Of a stretch of DNA of 64,000 nt, positions 1 through 9,030 are shown piece by piece. This DNA comes from Hydrogenophaga sp. A37. Lineage in GTDB: Bacteria > Pseudomonadota > Gammaproteobacteria > Burkholderiales > Burkholderiaceae_C. Below the pieces are notes generated by a model. The model saw nothing but the letters and a program-made list of their open reading frames with translations. It had not been told where the DNA came from and searched no databases. The stretch lies in NCBI RefSeq assembly GCF_002001205.1, contig NZ_MUNZ01000150.1, forward strand, positions 1 to 64,000, given 5' to 3'. Within the stretch, counting starts at the first letter, position 1. Every line of letters begins with the position of its first letter. A program made the position numbers and the translations under genes.

Positions 1-2
1 CC

Positions 3-422
3 CCAACAACCGCCCCAACAACCGCTGCGGCACCGCTGCCAGCGTCGCCACCAGTCACCGCGCCCCTCACACCGCCGGCCGCCACCCCCAGCGATGCGCC
101 AGCCGTCGACCCGGCCAGCGCCGCGATGAAGATCGCGCAGGCCCAGATCGACGCCGCTGTGGCCAGCGCCGCCGCAGCCGCCCAGGCGGCCGTGGCCGCC
201 ACCTCCAACGCCGCCGGGTCGCAGGCCGCAGCGCAGGCGGTCGCCCAGGCCGAGGGTGCGCTGCAATCCAACGTATCGGCCATGCAACAAGCCATGCAGC
301 AAGCCATCGATGCGCAAACCCAGGCGGTTGCCCAGGCCCAGGCGCAGGTGCAGGCGGCGATGGCGGCGGCCAGCGCGTCGCTGGCCAACAAACCGCCAGC
401 GCCACCCGCCGCGGGCAGTTGA
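3..422 (+). CDS. Ala/Pro/Gln-rich protein, C-terminal part (start lies left of the window)
   Basis: The reading frame is open from the first bases to the TGA at 420-422, so this is the end of a larger gene. The visible part begins with a Pro/Thr/Ala-rich stretch, followed by about 90 residues of Ala/Gln-rich sequence (for example AQAVAQAEGAL and QAQAQVQAAM) that would form an amphipathic helix or coiled coil, then a Pro/Ala tail. An internal ATG at 126 exists, but the frame stays open upstream. It lies 22 bases before the next gene in the same direction, so the two are probably co-transcribed. I do not recognise a family; low complexity makes any homology call unsafe. Confidence 0.5.
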   Translation, partial: PTTAPTTAAAPLPASPPVTAPLTPPAATPSDAPAVDPASAAMKIAQAQIDAAVASAAAAAQAAVAATSNAAGSQAAAQAVAQAEGALQSNVSAMQQAMQQAIDAQTQAVAQAQAQVQAAMAAASASLANKPPAPPAAGS

Positions 423-444
423 TCGCCCACACCAGGGACACCCC

Positions 445-2295
445 ATGCCGGAATCCCCACTGGTTCGATCCATCCGCCGCGACCTGAGCCGTCAACTCAC
501 GGGCGCCATCAACGATGCCGCCACCTACCCCGCGGTGCGGATCACCGTGCTGCAGTCCCTGTCGACGCTCTGGGGACGGTTGCTCTCATTAAAGGACGCG
601 CTCTACCAAGACCTCGGCCTGAACCCGGAACAGCCCCTGTTCTACTTCTACATGAAGGGTGGCAATGCCTTTGACTGCGTCATCAACCCGGCCGGCCCGG
701 CGGTGACGCAGCAAGGGGGCGGAAAGTCCGACTGGGACACCCAGATCGTGGTCGACCCCTGGGCACCGATCCCGATCCAGAACCACATCTACGCGGTGAT
801 CGAAGACCTGATCCTCGATGAACTGCGCAACTGCGCCGTTGAAATCGCCCGCTGGAAACCAGAGATCACGTCACCGGATCAGCGCCGGAGCCAGCAGTCG
901 GCGCTGCTGTACCTGTACGAGGTCACCCGCGACGAGCAGCAGACCATCCGCCAGGTCTTCGATCACAACCGAACCGGTCTGTGGCTGAACATGCAACGCA
1001 AACTCACCGACACATCGATGCCCGGAGCGGAGCTTCCCGGCATGATCTTCAACGACGGCATCGAACCGTTTCTGCTCTTCAGGCTGGGCTACACCTGGCA
1101 CGCGAAACCGCTCGAATGGCCGGCGCCCTTGCTCCCGGGTCAGGCGACGGGGCCGCAAATCGAGCGCCCGCTGCTGATGGAACTGATCGACGTGACGCTG
1201 CCACGCATGAACACGGTGGAGGCCGTTGAAGTGTGGGAAGACCTGCGCTCGGGCCACATGCAAATCGACCCCATCGGCGTCTCGCTCCTGTACCAGGGGA
1301 CGACGATCACGCAAACCCTGCCCCTGCCCTCGCTGGTCTACCACTTCGACGAGCAGGTGCTCATGTTGTGCGAGGTGGCCGCGGGCGTGTCCAAGAGCGT
1401 TGACAAGGTGTCCAGACGCTTTGCCCGCCTGGCGCTGATCTACAACGCGGGCACGCCGCTGCAGCAGGCGGACTATCAGGCGCGCATGGCGGCCAGCGCC
1501 GGCATCCCGGTGGCGCAGCTGCCGGTTCGTCCGCCCGTGGTGGGGGCGGTCAATACGCTGCTCATCAACAACGGTGCCGGTGCCGACCTGGCCACTGGCC
1601 CAGGCACGCCGGAATACCTGGCGGTCAACATGATGTACCTGGTGGCGAGCCGGCAGATGCCGTACGACGGCGCGCAGGCGCTCGCGGGTCGGCAGACGAT
1701 GGGCCTGATGATCGCCGGCCTACTGCCCCCCCTGACCATCAGTGATGTCGGGGCCAGCGACGACCTGGCGCTCTATTCCACCATCGTGCGCAACGGCTAC
1801 ATCTCGACCGACGCATTCCCCGGTTCCGGCATCGACATGGCGGCGTGGTTGCGGGTCCGTGATGCCAGCAAGCTGGAAGACACCGCACACCTGCTGCGCG
1901 ACAACCTGCCCCGCTGGCTCGCCAACCGGGCGACACAGGCGAATGTTCCTCCGCTCACGCCGCTCAACCAGTGGATCACGCAGACGTTTTTCGGCAAGGT
2001 CATCCGGGTTGAACTGCGCGAGCACACCACGCTGCGCCAGCCAGGGACGAGCCGTGAACAAACCCTGGTGGTTTTTTGCGACGACCGGGCTGTCGCCTGC
2101 ATCACCCTGACCACCGCCATCGCCTCACAGGCGCCGTTCATACCCGATCCGCTGATGCCCACGGTCTATCTGGCATCTGTGCTGGACATGACCGAACAAC
2201 ACAAAGTCGCCGCCGCAGCCATCAAGGACTTCTGCATCCGCAATGCGCTGTCCAAGCAGTTCAACATGCTCAACCGACTCTTCCCCAGGGTCTGA
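445..2295 (+). CDS. Large protein of unknown function with a possible nucleotidyltransferase-fold motif
   Basis: 616 residues from the ATG at 445; the open frame reaches further upstream but would overlap the previous gene. I do not recognise a named family. Around residues 70-105 a segment reads MKGGNAF, then about twenty residues later KSDWDTQIVVDPW. A G-G followed by an acidic D-x-D strand is the pattern of polymerase-beta type nucleotidyltransferases (hG[GS]...DxD), so a minimal NTase domain is possible. The remaining 500 residues show no signal peptide, membrane segment or repeat that I can identify. It is followed after 6 bases by a GH25 lipoprotein gene, suggesting one operon with the lysozyme and PI-PLC-like genes. 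Function is inference only. Confidence 0.6.
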   Translation: MPESPLVRSIRRDLSRQLTGAINDAATYPAVRITVLQSLSTLWGRLLSLKDALYQDLGLNPEQPLFYFYMKGGNAFDCVINPAGPAVTQQGGGKSDWDTQIVVDPWAPIPIQNHIYAVIEDLILDELRNCAVEIARWKPEITSPDQRRSQQSALLYLYEVTRDEQQTIRQVFDHNRTGLWLNMQRKLTDTSMPGAELPGMIFNDGIEPFLLFRLGYTWHAKPLEWPAPLLPGQATGPQIERPLLMELIDVTLPRMNTVEAVEVWEDLRSGHMQIDPIGVSLLYQGTTITQTLPLPSLVYHFDEQVLMLCEVAAGVSKSVDKVSRRFARLALIYNAGTPLQQADYQARMAASAGIPVAQLPVRPPVVGAVNTLLINNGAGADLATGPGTPEYLAVNMMYLVASRQMPYDGAQALAGRQTMGLMIAGLLPPLTISDVGASDDLALYSTIVRNGYISTDAFPGSGIDMAAWLRVRDASKLEDTAHLLRDNLPRWLANRATQANVPPLTPLNQWITQTFFGKVIRVELREHTTLRQPGTSREQTLVVFCDDRAVACITLTTAIASQAPFIPDPLMPTVYLASVLDMTEQHKVAAAAIKDFCIRNALSKQFNMLNRLFPRV

Positions 2296-2301
2296 TGCCC
2301 G

Positions 2302-3126
2302 ATGAACCCACACGCCCAAGACGCAGTTCCAACCCCACAACGCCACGCAGCGCTGCGCAGGCTCTGCATCCCCTTGCTGCTGGTGGCCCTCAGCGCCTGC
2401 GAGCCGCGCGCACCCTCGGTGGCTGAACCGGTGAGCGCCCCTACTGCCCCTATTGCCCCTGCGGCGCCGGCACCGCTGCCACTGGCTTCCACGCCTGCGC
2501 CAGCGCCCGCCAGCGTGGCCGAGGGTGTCGACGGGGTGGACCTGTCCAACTGGCAAGGCGGTGAAGTGAACTTTGTGCAGATCAAACAGGCCGGCAAGCA
2601 CTTCGTGTTCGTCAAGTCGAGTGAAGGCGCCACAGTCGTCGACCCCGACCACGCCCGCAACGTGCAGCGGGCCCGCGCCGCGGGCCTGGCGGTGGGCAGC
2701 TACCACTTCTACGAGAGCGACGACACGCCGCAGGCCCAGTTCCGCAACTTCGCCGCGCAGCTGAGCCTGAAACCGGGCGATCTGCCCCCGGTGGTGGACA
2801 TTGAGCGGCTGAGCAAGGGCGACGCCCAAGCCCTGGCGCCGGCACTGCAACAGTTCCTTGGCCTGCTCGAACAACAGGTCGGCGTCAAACCCATCCTCTA
2901 TTCGGGCGAGCACTTTGCCAACGAGTACCTCTCTGTCTTTGCCGACTACCCGCTCTGGCTGGCCGAGTACAACAGCAACGCCAGCCCGCAGCTGCCCAAG
3001 GGCTGGACGCGCTGGACCTTCTGGCAGCACAGCCAGAGCGGCAGCGTGGCCGGTGTGCCAGGCCCGGTGGACCTGAACCGCTTCAATGGCGGTCCGGCCC
3101 AGCTCCAGGCGCTCACGGTCCGATAG
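2302..3126 (+). CDS. GH25-family muramidase (lysozyme) lipoprotein
   Basis: 274 residues. The N-terminus has a basic and then hydrophobic signal ending in a lipobox-like LSAC near residue 34, followed by a Pro/Ala linker, so the protein is probably a lipoprotein. The catalytic domain starts near residue 75: GVDLSNWQG gives the first catalytic-site Asp of GH25, FVFVKSSEG and GSYHFY follow, and PPVVDIE carries the conserved DxE pair. WTFWQHS and VDLNRF near the end match the family's last strands. GH25 enzymes cut the beta-1,4 bond between MurNAc and GlcNAc in peptidoglycan. It could act in cell-wall turnover or as a weapon against other bacteria; the neighbours do not decide. Confidence 0.88.
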   Translation: MNPHAQDAVPTPQRHAALRRLCIPLLLVALSACEPRAPSVAEPVSAPTAPIAPAAPAPLPLASTPAPAPASVAEGVDGVDLSNWQGGEVNFVQIKQAGKHFVFVKSSEGATVVDPDHARNVQRARAAGLAVGSYHFYESDDTPQAQFRNFAAQLSLKPGDLPPVVDIERLSKGDAQALAPALQQFLGLLEQQVGVKPILYSGEHFANEYLSVFADYPLWLAEYNSNASPQLPKGWTRWTFWQHSQSGSVAGVPGPVDLNRFNGGPAQLQALTVR

Positions 3127-3175
3127 CCAGGAAAGCCCGGCCCAAGCGATTGCTGACACCCCGAAGGACTGAACC

Positions 3176-4360
3176 ATGCCCTGGATGACCGACCTCTTTT
3201 ACGATCCTGCGCTGGAAGGGGCTCCACTGGGCCCCTTCCAGAATCGGTCCCTGCACCAGATCACGCTGCCCGGCACCCACGACTCGGGCTGCTACCGGGA
3301 CCAGCGGATTTCCAACGTCTACTCCGCCACGCAGACCCAGGACATCTTTCAGCAACTCGCCGGTGGGGTGCGCTATTTCGACCTCCGGCCCTGCGCCAGG
3401 GGCACCGAGTTCTGGACTTACCACGGCCAGCTCTACTGGGGCGGGGAGTTGACCGGCGCCGACGGGATCCTGCAGCAGATCAGAGACTACTTTGACAGCC
3501 TGGCCCCGACCGACCGCGAGCTGGTGATCTTGAACGTGTCGCACTTCTACAAGTTCACCAACCTGATGCATGCCAACCTCGTCGCGGCCATCCGCGCCGC
3601 CTTGGGGCCTTATCTGGTCGAGTACACCCAAAACAACATCGACCTGTGCAACTGCCCCTTTTGGCAACTCCTGTCCACGCCGCCCATTGCCAACGGGCCA
3701 CCTCCAGGCGCCGTCGCCGGCGCCGTTCTGCAGTCGCGTGTGCTGGTCCTGTACGACGGCGCGCTCGACACCCCGCAGGAGGCCTATGTCACGGGCCTGC
3801 CTTTCACCGCACCACCCAATGGCATCCCGGGCTTTTTCGTCTTGGCGCCCAAGTACGCAGCACCCGCCAACCCGATTGAACTGTTTGACCAGTATTCCAA
3901 CCTGGGTCGGGTGGAAGATGGTTACGTGCTCTCCGGCATGCGCACCGACCAGCTCAACAAACTGCGCAACCGGCAAAATTTTGCCTACACCACCCAGCCC
4001 TTCAACCCGGGCAACTGGACGCCCAATGCGGTGGGCGGCGTGGCCAGCACACTGCACCTGTTGTCGTGGACGCTGACGCCGCAGTTCTCATTGACCCTCA
4101 CCGGCACTTGGGACCCGCTGGAGGCCGCGCAACAAGTCACCAACCCCTTGCTGCTGAACCTGTTCTGCGGCCCCAATCGCGGCTGGGCCGGTGTTTGCTA
4201 CAACGCGGCCCTGGACCCCCAGATCAACATCATCTATGTGGACGACTACGACTCCACCAAACACCAGAACGCCGGGTCACCCTGGAATGGCATGGCAATC
4301 CCCGTGGCCATTGCGGCGCGCATGAATGTGGGGCCGGTGGGGGAGAGAAATACTTGGTGA
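3176..4360 (+). CDS. PI-PLC X-domain-like phosphodiesterase
   Basis: 394 residues from ATG 3176. It has the hallmark LPGTHDSG near residue 38 (first catalytic His), GVRYFDLRP about 40 residues on, and YHGQLYWG carrying the second His region, all typical of the TIM-barrel PI-PLC X-domain fold. Bacterial members cleave glycosyl-phosphatidylinositol or other phosphodiesters, often outside the cell, but no clear signal peptide is visible here. It is the last gene of the short plus-strand run after the GH25 lipoprotein. Substrate is unknown; several proteins of this fold are secreted effectors or hydrolases of other phosphodiesters. Confidence 0.8.
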   Translation: MPWMTDLFYDPALEGAPLGPFQNRSLHQITLPGTHDSGCYRDQRISNVYSATQTQDIFQQLAGGVRYFDLRPCARGTEFWTYHGQLYWGGELTGADGILQQIRDYFDSLAPTDRELVILNVSHFYKFTNLMHANLVAAIRAALGPYLVEYTQNNIDLCNCPFWQLLSTPPIANGPPPGAVAGAVLQSRVLVLYDGALDTPQEAYVTGLPFTAPPNGIPGFFVLAPKYAAPANPIELFDQYSNLGRVEDGYVLSGMRTDQLNKLRNRQNFAYTTQPFNPGNWTPNAVGGVASTLHLLSWTLTPQFSLTLTGTWDPLEAAQQVTNPLLLNLFCGPNRGWAGVCYNAALDPQINIIYVDDYDSTKHQNAGSPWNGMAIPVAIAARMNVGPVGERNTW

Positions 4361-4454
4361 TTCGGGTTCAGGGCGGGCGTCACTGAGATCCTGATCGCGG
4401 TCGTTCTTCCAAGCGACCGAAGTGACGCCGAACCCGCTTTCGCGTCGCTCAGTT

Positions 4455-4545
4455 CTACCCGATCAAAGCCACCGCCTTGATCTGCGCCCCATCGCCTGCC
4501 GCAAAAGGCTGCCCGAGCGGTTGCACCCAGCGTGCCAAAGCGCTC
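4455..4545 (-). pseudogene. Remnant 3' end of a modC-like / TOBE-domain gene
   Basis: Read on the minus strand, this segment gives LGQPFAAGDGAQIKAVALIG followed by TAG. The true modC at 9833 ends with LQPGQPVWAQIKAVALIG and TAG. The last ten residues are identical, and DNA identity continues across the last 30 or so bases. Upstream of this the similarity fades and no start or ATPase domain is present. It is therefore the tail of a lost modC paralogue or TOBE protein, or a duplicated modC end left by an insertion event. Confidence 0.6.
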
Positions 4546-4728
4546 GCACCCGAAGTGTTACGGCATTGAGCCTCGCGCTCTCGCGCTGCTGGACACCACA
4601 CACCCCCGACCGTCATCAGGCCCGAAACCCCGATCACACCAAGCATCGACTTTCTCCGCCATACATGCGCACCACTTAAGCACGGCTTAAATTCGGCAAA
4701 TTGCGCCACACAGCGGGATGAAAACCCC

Positions 4729-4786
4729 GTTCCGTGCAATCCGGCATTGAGCCATGTCAAGTTCCATGCAATCCGGCATTGAGCCA
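4729..4786. repeat. Two direct copies of a 26-base repeat
   Basis: Copies at 4729-4754 and 4761-4786 share a core tgcaatccggcattgagcca with one mismatch over 26 bases; a partial echo (acggcattgagcc) lies near 4560. Closely spaced repeats like this occur at the ends of some insertion sequences, such as the IS21 family, but no transposase is nearby. Confidence 0.7.
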
Positions 4787-5067
4787 GTCGGACTTGCGGA
4801 TTATCCTGCCGTTCGAGTTGGGGAAACACTTCGCCGTGCTGCGCACGTGCTTAACTGGATTTCCTCCATTTTCGACAAAGCATGCTCGCCACTTGGATAC
4901 CGTCTTACTTGATCACGCCTTGCCGCGCCGTTTTACGCACACGCGACACAACAAAGTGGCGACCATTAAATTCATTCAGTGCATTTCCGGCTCAGGACAC
5001 CTGCGCATGCATGAAAACAAACTCACCTGTGGAAAAAACCTAAACATTTGCAAAAGGCGAAATAGTC

Positions 5068-6090
5068 GTGAAAATTCTAGTTACCGGGACAGATGGTTAT
5101 ATTGGAAGCTTGCTGGGCTCGGTCCTGTTGGAGCGTGGTCATGACGTGGTGGGCATCGACACCGGTTTCTACCGGGATGGCTGGCTGTACAACGCAGTCA
5201 AACAATCGCCACGGTGGATAAGAAAAGACATTCGCGATATCACAGAAAAAGACCTCGAGGGTTTCGATGCGGTGGCGCACCTGGCCGAGTTGTCCAATGA
5301 CCCATTGGGAAAACTCAACAGCGACATCACATATGAAATCAATCATATGGGCTCGGTGGAGCTGGCCAAGAAATGCAAGAACGTCGGTGTCAGCCGCTTC
5401 GTCTACACCTCTTCTTGCAGTGTGTATGGCATTGGTGGTGACGATTTCAAAACCGAAGAATCTGCCACCGACCCACAAACCGCCTACGCCAAGTGCAAGG
5501 TAAGGGTCGAGCGCGATGTATCGCCACTGGCATCGGATCACTTCAGCCCGACTTTTCTGCGCAATGCCACAGCCTATGGGCCTTCGCCCCGAATGCGCTT
5601 TGACATTGTGCTGAACAACCTGTCCGGACTGGCATGGACAACCAAGGAAATCAAGATGACCAGCGATGGACAGCCGTGGCGACCGCTGGTTCATGTGCTG
5701 GATATTTGCGATGCCATTGCCTGTGTGCTGGATGCGCCGCGCGAGAAAACTCACAATCAGATTTTCAATGTGGGCGCCACATCGGACAACTACCGGGTAA
5801 AAGAGATCGCCGAGATCGTTGCCGAGACCTTCACCGGTTGCTCGCTCAGCTTTGGCACAAATGATGCCGACAATCGAAGCTACCGGGTTTCATTTGACAA
5901 GATCAGCACCCAGCTGGGCTTCAAGTGCAAGCGAAATGCCAAGATTGGTGCAGAACAACTCCACGAGGTGTTCAAGAGAATCGACATGCCGCCCGAGATC
6001 TTCAATTTCCGGGCCTTTACCCGCCTCAAGCAGATTGAATACCTGATCCGCACCCGGCAGATTGACGACAAGTTCTTCTGGAGCGTTTGA
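5068..6090 (+). CDS. NAD-dependent epimerase/dehydratase (extended SDR) for a nucleotide sugar
   Basis: 340 residues starting at GTG 5068. The N-terminus has VTGTDGYIGS, the Rossmann TGxxGxxG motif of extended SDRs. TSSCSVYG supplies the active-site Ser region, and YAKCK, near residue 145, is the catalytic YxxxK. The family modifies NDP-sugars (epimerisation, dehydration or reduction). It is the first gene of a surface-glycan island, and its stop overlaps the start of the following RmlC-like gene (TGATG). Base composition is visibly less GC-rich than the flanking nif and mod genes. The exact sugar product cannot be read from sequence. Confidence 0.85.
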   Translation: MKILVTGTDGYIGSLLGSVLLERGHDVVGIDTGFYRDGWLYNAVKQSPRWIRKDIRDITEKDLEGFDAVAHLAELSNDPLGKLNSDITYEINHMGSVELAKKCKNVGVSRFVYTSSCSVYGIGGDDFKTEESATDPQTAYAKCKVRVERDVSPLASDHFSPTFLRNATAYGPSPRMRFDIVLNNLSGLAWTTKEIKMTSDGQPWRPLVHVLDICDAIACVLDAPREKTHNQIFNVGATSDNYRVKEIAEIVAETFTGCSLSFGTNDADNRSYRVSFDKISTQLGFKCKRNAKIGAEQLHEVFKRIDMPPEIFNFRAFTRLKQIEYLIRTRQIDDKFFWSV

Positions 6091-6620
6091 TGATATTCAC
6101 CGAAACCAAGCTGGCAGGGGCATACATCATTGACCTGGAAAAGCGCGGAGATTCCCGCGGTTTCTTCGCCCGGTCTTTTTGCCAGGACGAATTTGAGCGG
6201 CATGGTCTGGTGAACAAAGTGGTGCAAACCAATGTTTCGCTGAGCAAACATCAGGGCACATTGCGTGGCATGCACTATCAGGAATCACCCTATGCCGAAA
6301 CCAAATTGGTACGATGCACCCAGGGCGCCATTTACGATGTCATTGTAGATATTCGCCCTGATTCCCCAACCTTCAAACAGTGGATTGGGGTTGAGCTCTC
6401 AAGCAGCAATCACCGCATGCTGTTTGTGCCGCAACACTTCGCGCACGGGTTCATTACGCTGATGGATGACAGCGAAGTCACCTACCAGGTTTCACAGGTT
6501 TATCACCCCGGTTCGGAGCGCGGCCTCCGGTACAACGACCCGGCCCTGGGCATCGTCTGGCCGCAAGCGGTTAATGTGATTTCCGACAAAGACGCCGCCT
6601 GGCCAGACATGAAACAGTGA
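6090..6620 (+). CDS. RmlC-like dTDP-4-dehydrorhamnose 3,5-epimerase family protein
   Basis: 176 residues. I chose ATG 6090, which overlaps the preceding stop as TGATG, rather than the adjacent TTG at 6087. The cupin protein shows RGFFARSF, GTLRGMHYQ (the conserved His region of RmlC), VVDIRPDSPTF, FVPQHFAHGF and YNDPALGIVWP, all characteristic of the family. RmlC epimerises C3 and C5 of 4-keto-6-deoxy sugars. No rmlA, rmlB or rmlD is in the window, while the island does carry rfbF, so this homologue may act on a CDP- rather than a dTDP-sugar. That assignment is inference. Confidence 0.85.
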   Translation: MIFTETKLAGAYIIDLEKRGDSRGFFARSFCQDEFERHGLVNKVVQTNVSLSKHQGTLRGMHYQESPYAETKLVRCTQGAIYDVIVDIRPDSPTFKQWIGVELSSSNHRMLFVPQHFAHGFITLMDDSEVTYQVSQVYHPGSERGLRYNDPALGIVWPQAVNVISDKDAAWPDMKQ

Positions 6621-6687
6621 GCCGGGCGCTCGCCCTATCAGCCCCACCATGCTCGGGTGACGCATTCAGAATCAACAGACAAAAATC

Positions 6688-7983
6688 ATGATCATCATTG
6701 ACAGCGCGCTGAAGAAACGCCAGGCCGAGAACAACCCGATTCGGGTGGCCATGGTGGGTGCAGGGTTCATGGGTCGCGGGGTTGCCCTGCAAATCATCCA
6801 GTCAACCCCGGGCATGAAACTGGTGGCGGTCTCCAACCGCAATATCGATCTGGCCCGGCGCGCTTACAACGAAGCCAATGTCCAGGACGTGGTGGTCGCA
6901 GAAAGCCTTTCGCAACTGGAAGATGCCATCGCAAATGACCGCTACGCGATCACCGATGACGCCTTGCTGCTTTGCCAGGCGGGGGGAATCGACGCCATCG
7001 TCGAGGTCACCGGCGCCGTGGAATTCAGCGCCCAGGTGGTGTTCAAGGCCATTCAACATGGCAAACATGTGATCATGATGAATGCCGAACTGGACGGCAC
7101 AGTCGGCCCGATTCTCAAGGTGTATGCCGACAAAGCGGGCGTGGTGCTCACCAACGTCGATGGCGACCAGCCTGGTGTCATCATGAATCTGTACCGGTTT
7201 GTCAAGGGAATCGGCGTCAAGCCCGTCTTGTGCGGAAACATCAAGGGCTTGCACGACCCCTATCGCAACCCGACCACACAAGAAGGTTTTGCCCGGAAAT
7301 GGGGGCAAAACCCCGCGATGGTGACCTCGTTTGCCGACGGCACCAAAATTTCGTACGAGCAGGCCATCGTGGCGAACGCGACCGGCATGCGGGTGGCCAA
7401 GCGCGGCATGTTCGGGCCCACGGTTGAAGCCGGCACCCCGATCACCGAGGCCGCCAACTGGTATCCGCACGAGGAACTGCTGCAAGGCCCGGGAATCGTG
7501 GACTACGTGGTGGGAGCCGTTCCGGGCCCAGGTGTATTTGTGCTGGGCACCCATGATCATTCCCAGCAAAAACACTACCTCAATCTGTACAAACTGGGCG
7601 AAGGTCCGCTGTATTGCTTTTACACGCCCTATCACCTGTGCCACTTTGAGGTGCCCAATACGGTTGCGCGGGCGGTGTTGTTTGCCGACGCTGCCATCGC
7701 ACCCATTGCGGGGCCGTGCGTTGATGTGGTCGCCACCGCGAAGATAGACCTGAAGGCAGGCCAGATCATTGATGGCATTGGCGGCTACATGACCTATGGA
7801 TTGGCCGAAAACTCGGCTGTCGTCAACCAGGACCATCTGCTCCCGATGGGTTTGGCCGAGGGATGCCGTCTCAAACGCGATGTCCCCAAGGATCAGGTGC
7901 TGTGCATGGATGACGTCATCGTGCCCGATGGCCGCCTGAGCGACAAACTCCGCGCCGAGCAAAACGCGTATTTCAGCCATTGA
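6688..7983 (+). CDS. Homoserine-dehydrogenase-like NAD(P)-binding oxidoreductase with C-terminal SAF domain
   Basis: 431 residues. VAMVGAGFMGRG near residues 19-30 is a Rossmann GxGxxG, and IDAIVEVTGAVEFSAQVV resembles the NAD-binding half of homoserine dehydrogenase/Gfo-type enzymes. The C-terminal third, with the KAGQIIDGIGGY and LLPMGLAEG segments, looks like a SAF domain as found in sugar-acid dehydratases and sialate-type enzymes. Such proteins recur in O-antigen and capsule loci. Here it sits between an RmlC-like epimerase and a glycosyltransferase, which implies a role in making an unusual deoxy or branched sugar. The reaction is not known to me. Confidence 0.75.
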   Translation: MIIIDSALKKRQAENNPIRVAMVGAGFMGRGVALQIIQSTPGMKLVAVSNRNIDLARRAYNEANVQDVVVAESLSQLEDAIANDRYAITDDALLLCQAGGIDAIVEVTGAVEFSAQVVFKAIQHGKHVIMMNAELDGTVGPILKVYADKAGVVLTNVDGDQPGVIMNLYRFVKGIGVKPVLCGNIKGLHDPYRNPTTQEGFARKWGQNPAMVTSFADGTKISYEQAIVANATGMRVAKRGMFGPTVEAGTPITEAANWYPHEELLQGPGIVDYVVGAVPGPGVFVLGTHDHSQQKHYLNLYKLGEGPLYCFYTPYHLCHFEVPNTVARAVLFADAAIAPIAGPCVDVVATAKIDLKAGQIIDGIGGYMTYGLAENSAVVNQDHLLPMGLAEGCRLKRDVPKDQVLCMDDVIVPDGRLSDKLRAEQNAYFSH

Positions 7984-8022
7984 ACCCGGGTTTCCTGCTG
8001 CACAGCCGATCTGAGGCTCCAT

Positions 8023-8958
8023 ATGAACAATACTCCGCTGGTTAGCATTGGTGTACCGGTGTACAACGGTGAAGAATCCCTGGCGCGCACCCTCGATTGC
8101 CTGCTGGGACAAACCTATCAAAATATTGAACTGGTTTTGTCTGACAACGCCTCTACCGATGCAACAGCGCAAATTTGCCAAAAATATTGCGCTCAGGACA
8201 ACAGAATCAGGTACGTGCGGCAAGAAAAGAACCTCGGGCTACACGGCAACTGGACGTTTGTTGCAGACCAGGCCCAGGGCGAATTTTTCATGTGGGCGGC
8301 GGCAGATGATTACTGGGAACCGGAATTCATAGAGGTACTGGTTAAAAAACTGCAGGCCGAACCTGAAGCCATTTCGGCATTCTGCCCCTACCGCCTTTTC
8401 AACAAAGAGACGCAGCAATATGAAGGCGAAGCGGTTCTCGAAGACTACGGGCACCGCAACGCTTGGGTGAGGGTCTACAAGCTCACCAAGCTGTTTCTCG
8501 ACCGCAGCAATCACGCACTCATCCGGCGACAGCGTGCCAAAGACATTGAATACAAGCTTTGGCTATTCCCGAAAATGACAACGGTCTACAACATCGCCTT
8601 TCCGTCGTTGTATTTTCTTGTCGCCAAGGGAAACTTCGTTTTAACTTCCCTGGACAAGCCCTTGTGGCGCAAGACCATGACCAGCAAGCCGGCTCATGAT
8701 TTGCCCCACGCCCGCAACCCTGCATTGACCTATCTGGGCCATGTCATTCGAAAAATACACCTGTTTTTTCGATCGTTGGCTTACATCAGGCGCGGGGCAG
8801 ATTCAACCCTGTTCATGCTGACGTGCGTACCGATCCTGTTTGCCAGAATGGCTTTCGACATTGTCATGCCGGTGTGGGTGGTGCTGAAAGTTCTGCTCTC
8901 AGGCAAGAGCATCAAGGGTTTGTCTCCCCATGAATTTTGGAAGATGGGCGTTCGCTGA
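8023..8958 (+). CDS. Family 2 glycosyltransferase
   Basis: 311 residues. The N-terminus reads VSIGVPVYNGEESLARTL and then SDNASTDAT, the nucleotide-binding fold of GT-A family 2 enzymes; WAAADDYWEP carries the acidic metal-binding motif near residue 90. The last 60 residues are hydrophobic (roughly residues 262-290) and likely anchor it in the inner membrane. A GAGG Shine-Dalgarno precedes ATG 8023. It probably adds the sugar made by the neighbouring enzymes to a lipid-linked glycan. Donor and acceptor are unknown. Confidence 0.88.
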   Translation: MNNTPLVSIGVPVYNGEESLARTLDCLLGQTYQNIELVLSDNASTDATAQICQKYCAQDNRIRYVRQEKNLGLHGNWTFVADQAQGEFFMWAAADDYWEPEFIEVLVKKLQAEPEAISAFCPYRLFNKETQQYEGEAVLEDYGHRNAWVRVYKLTKLFLDRSNHALIRRQRAKDIEYKLWLFPKMTTVYNIAFPSLYFLVAKGNFVLTSLDKPLWRKTMTSKPAHDLPHARNPALTYLGHVIRKIHLFFRSLAYIRRGADSTLFMLTCVPILFARMAFDIVMPVWVVLKVLLSGKSIKGLSPHEFWKMGVR

Positions 8959-9030
8959 CCACAGCGCGCTGAATTTTCAAAAGATCATTCACACAGACAG
9001 ATCAGATATCCCAACCTAGGACACATGGAT

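Larger units (their letters stand above)
4361..5067. other. Intergenic region with a modC-like 3' scar and short direct repeats
   Basis: About 700 bases with no gene I can support. On the minus strand at 4455-4545 the sequence encodes a C-terminus ending AQIKAVALIG and a TAG stop, matching the end of modC at 9833. At 4729-4786 there are two copies of a 26-base repeat. The region also marks the step to lower GC that continues through the glycan island. A promoter for the island must lie near 4900-5060, but I see no clear consensus. Confidence 0.6.

Noticed and set aside
126-422. The short frame starting at ATG 126 as a complete small gene
   Set aside because: The frame is open to the left edge, so it is the end of a longer gene.
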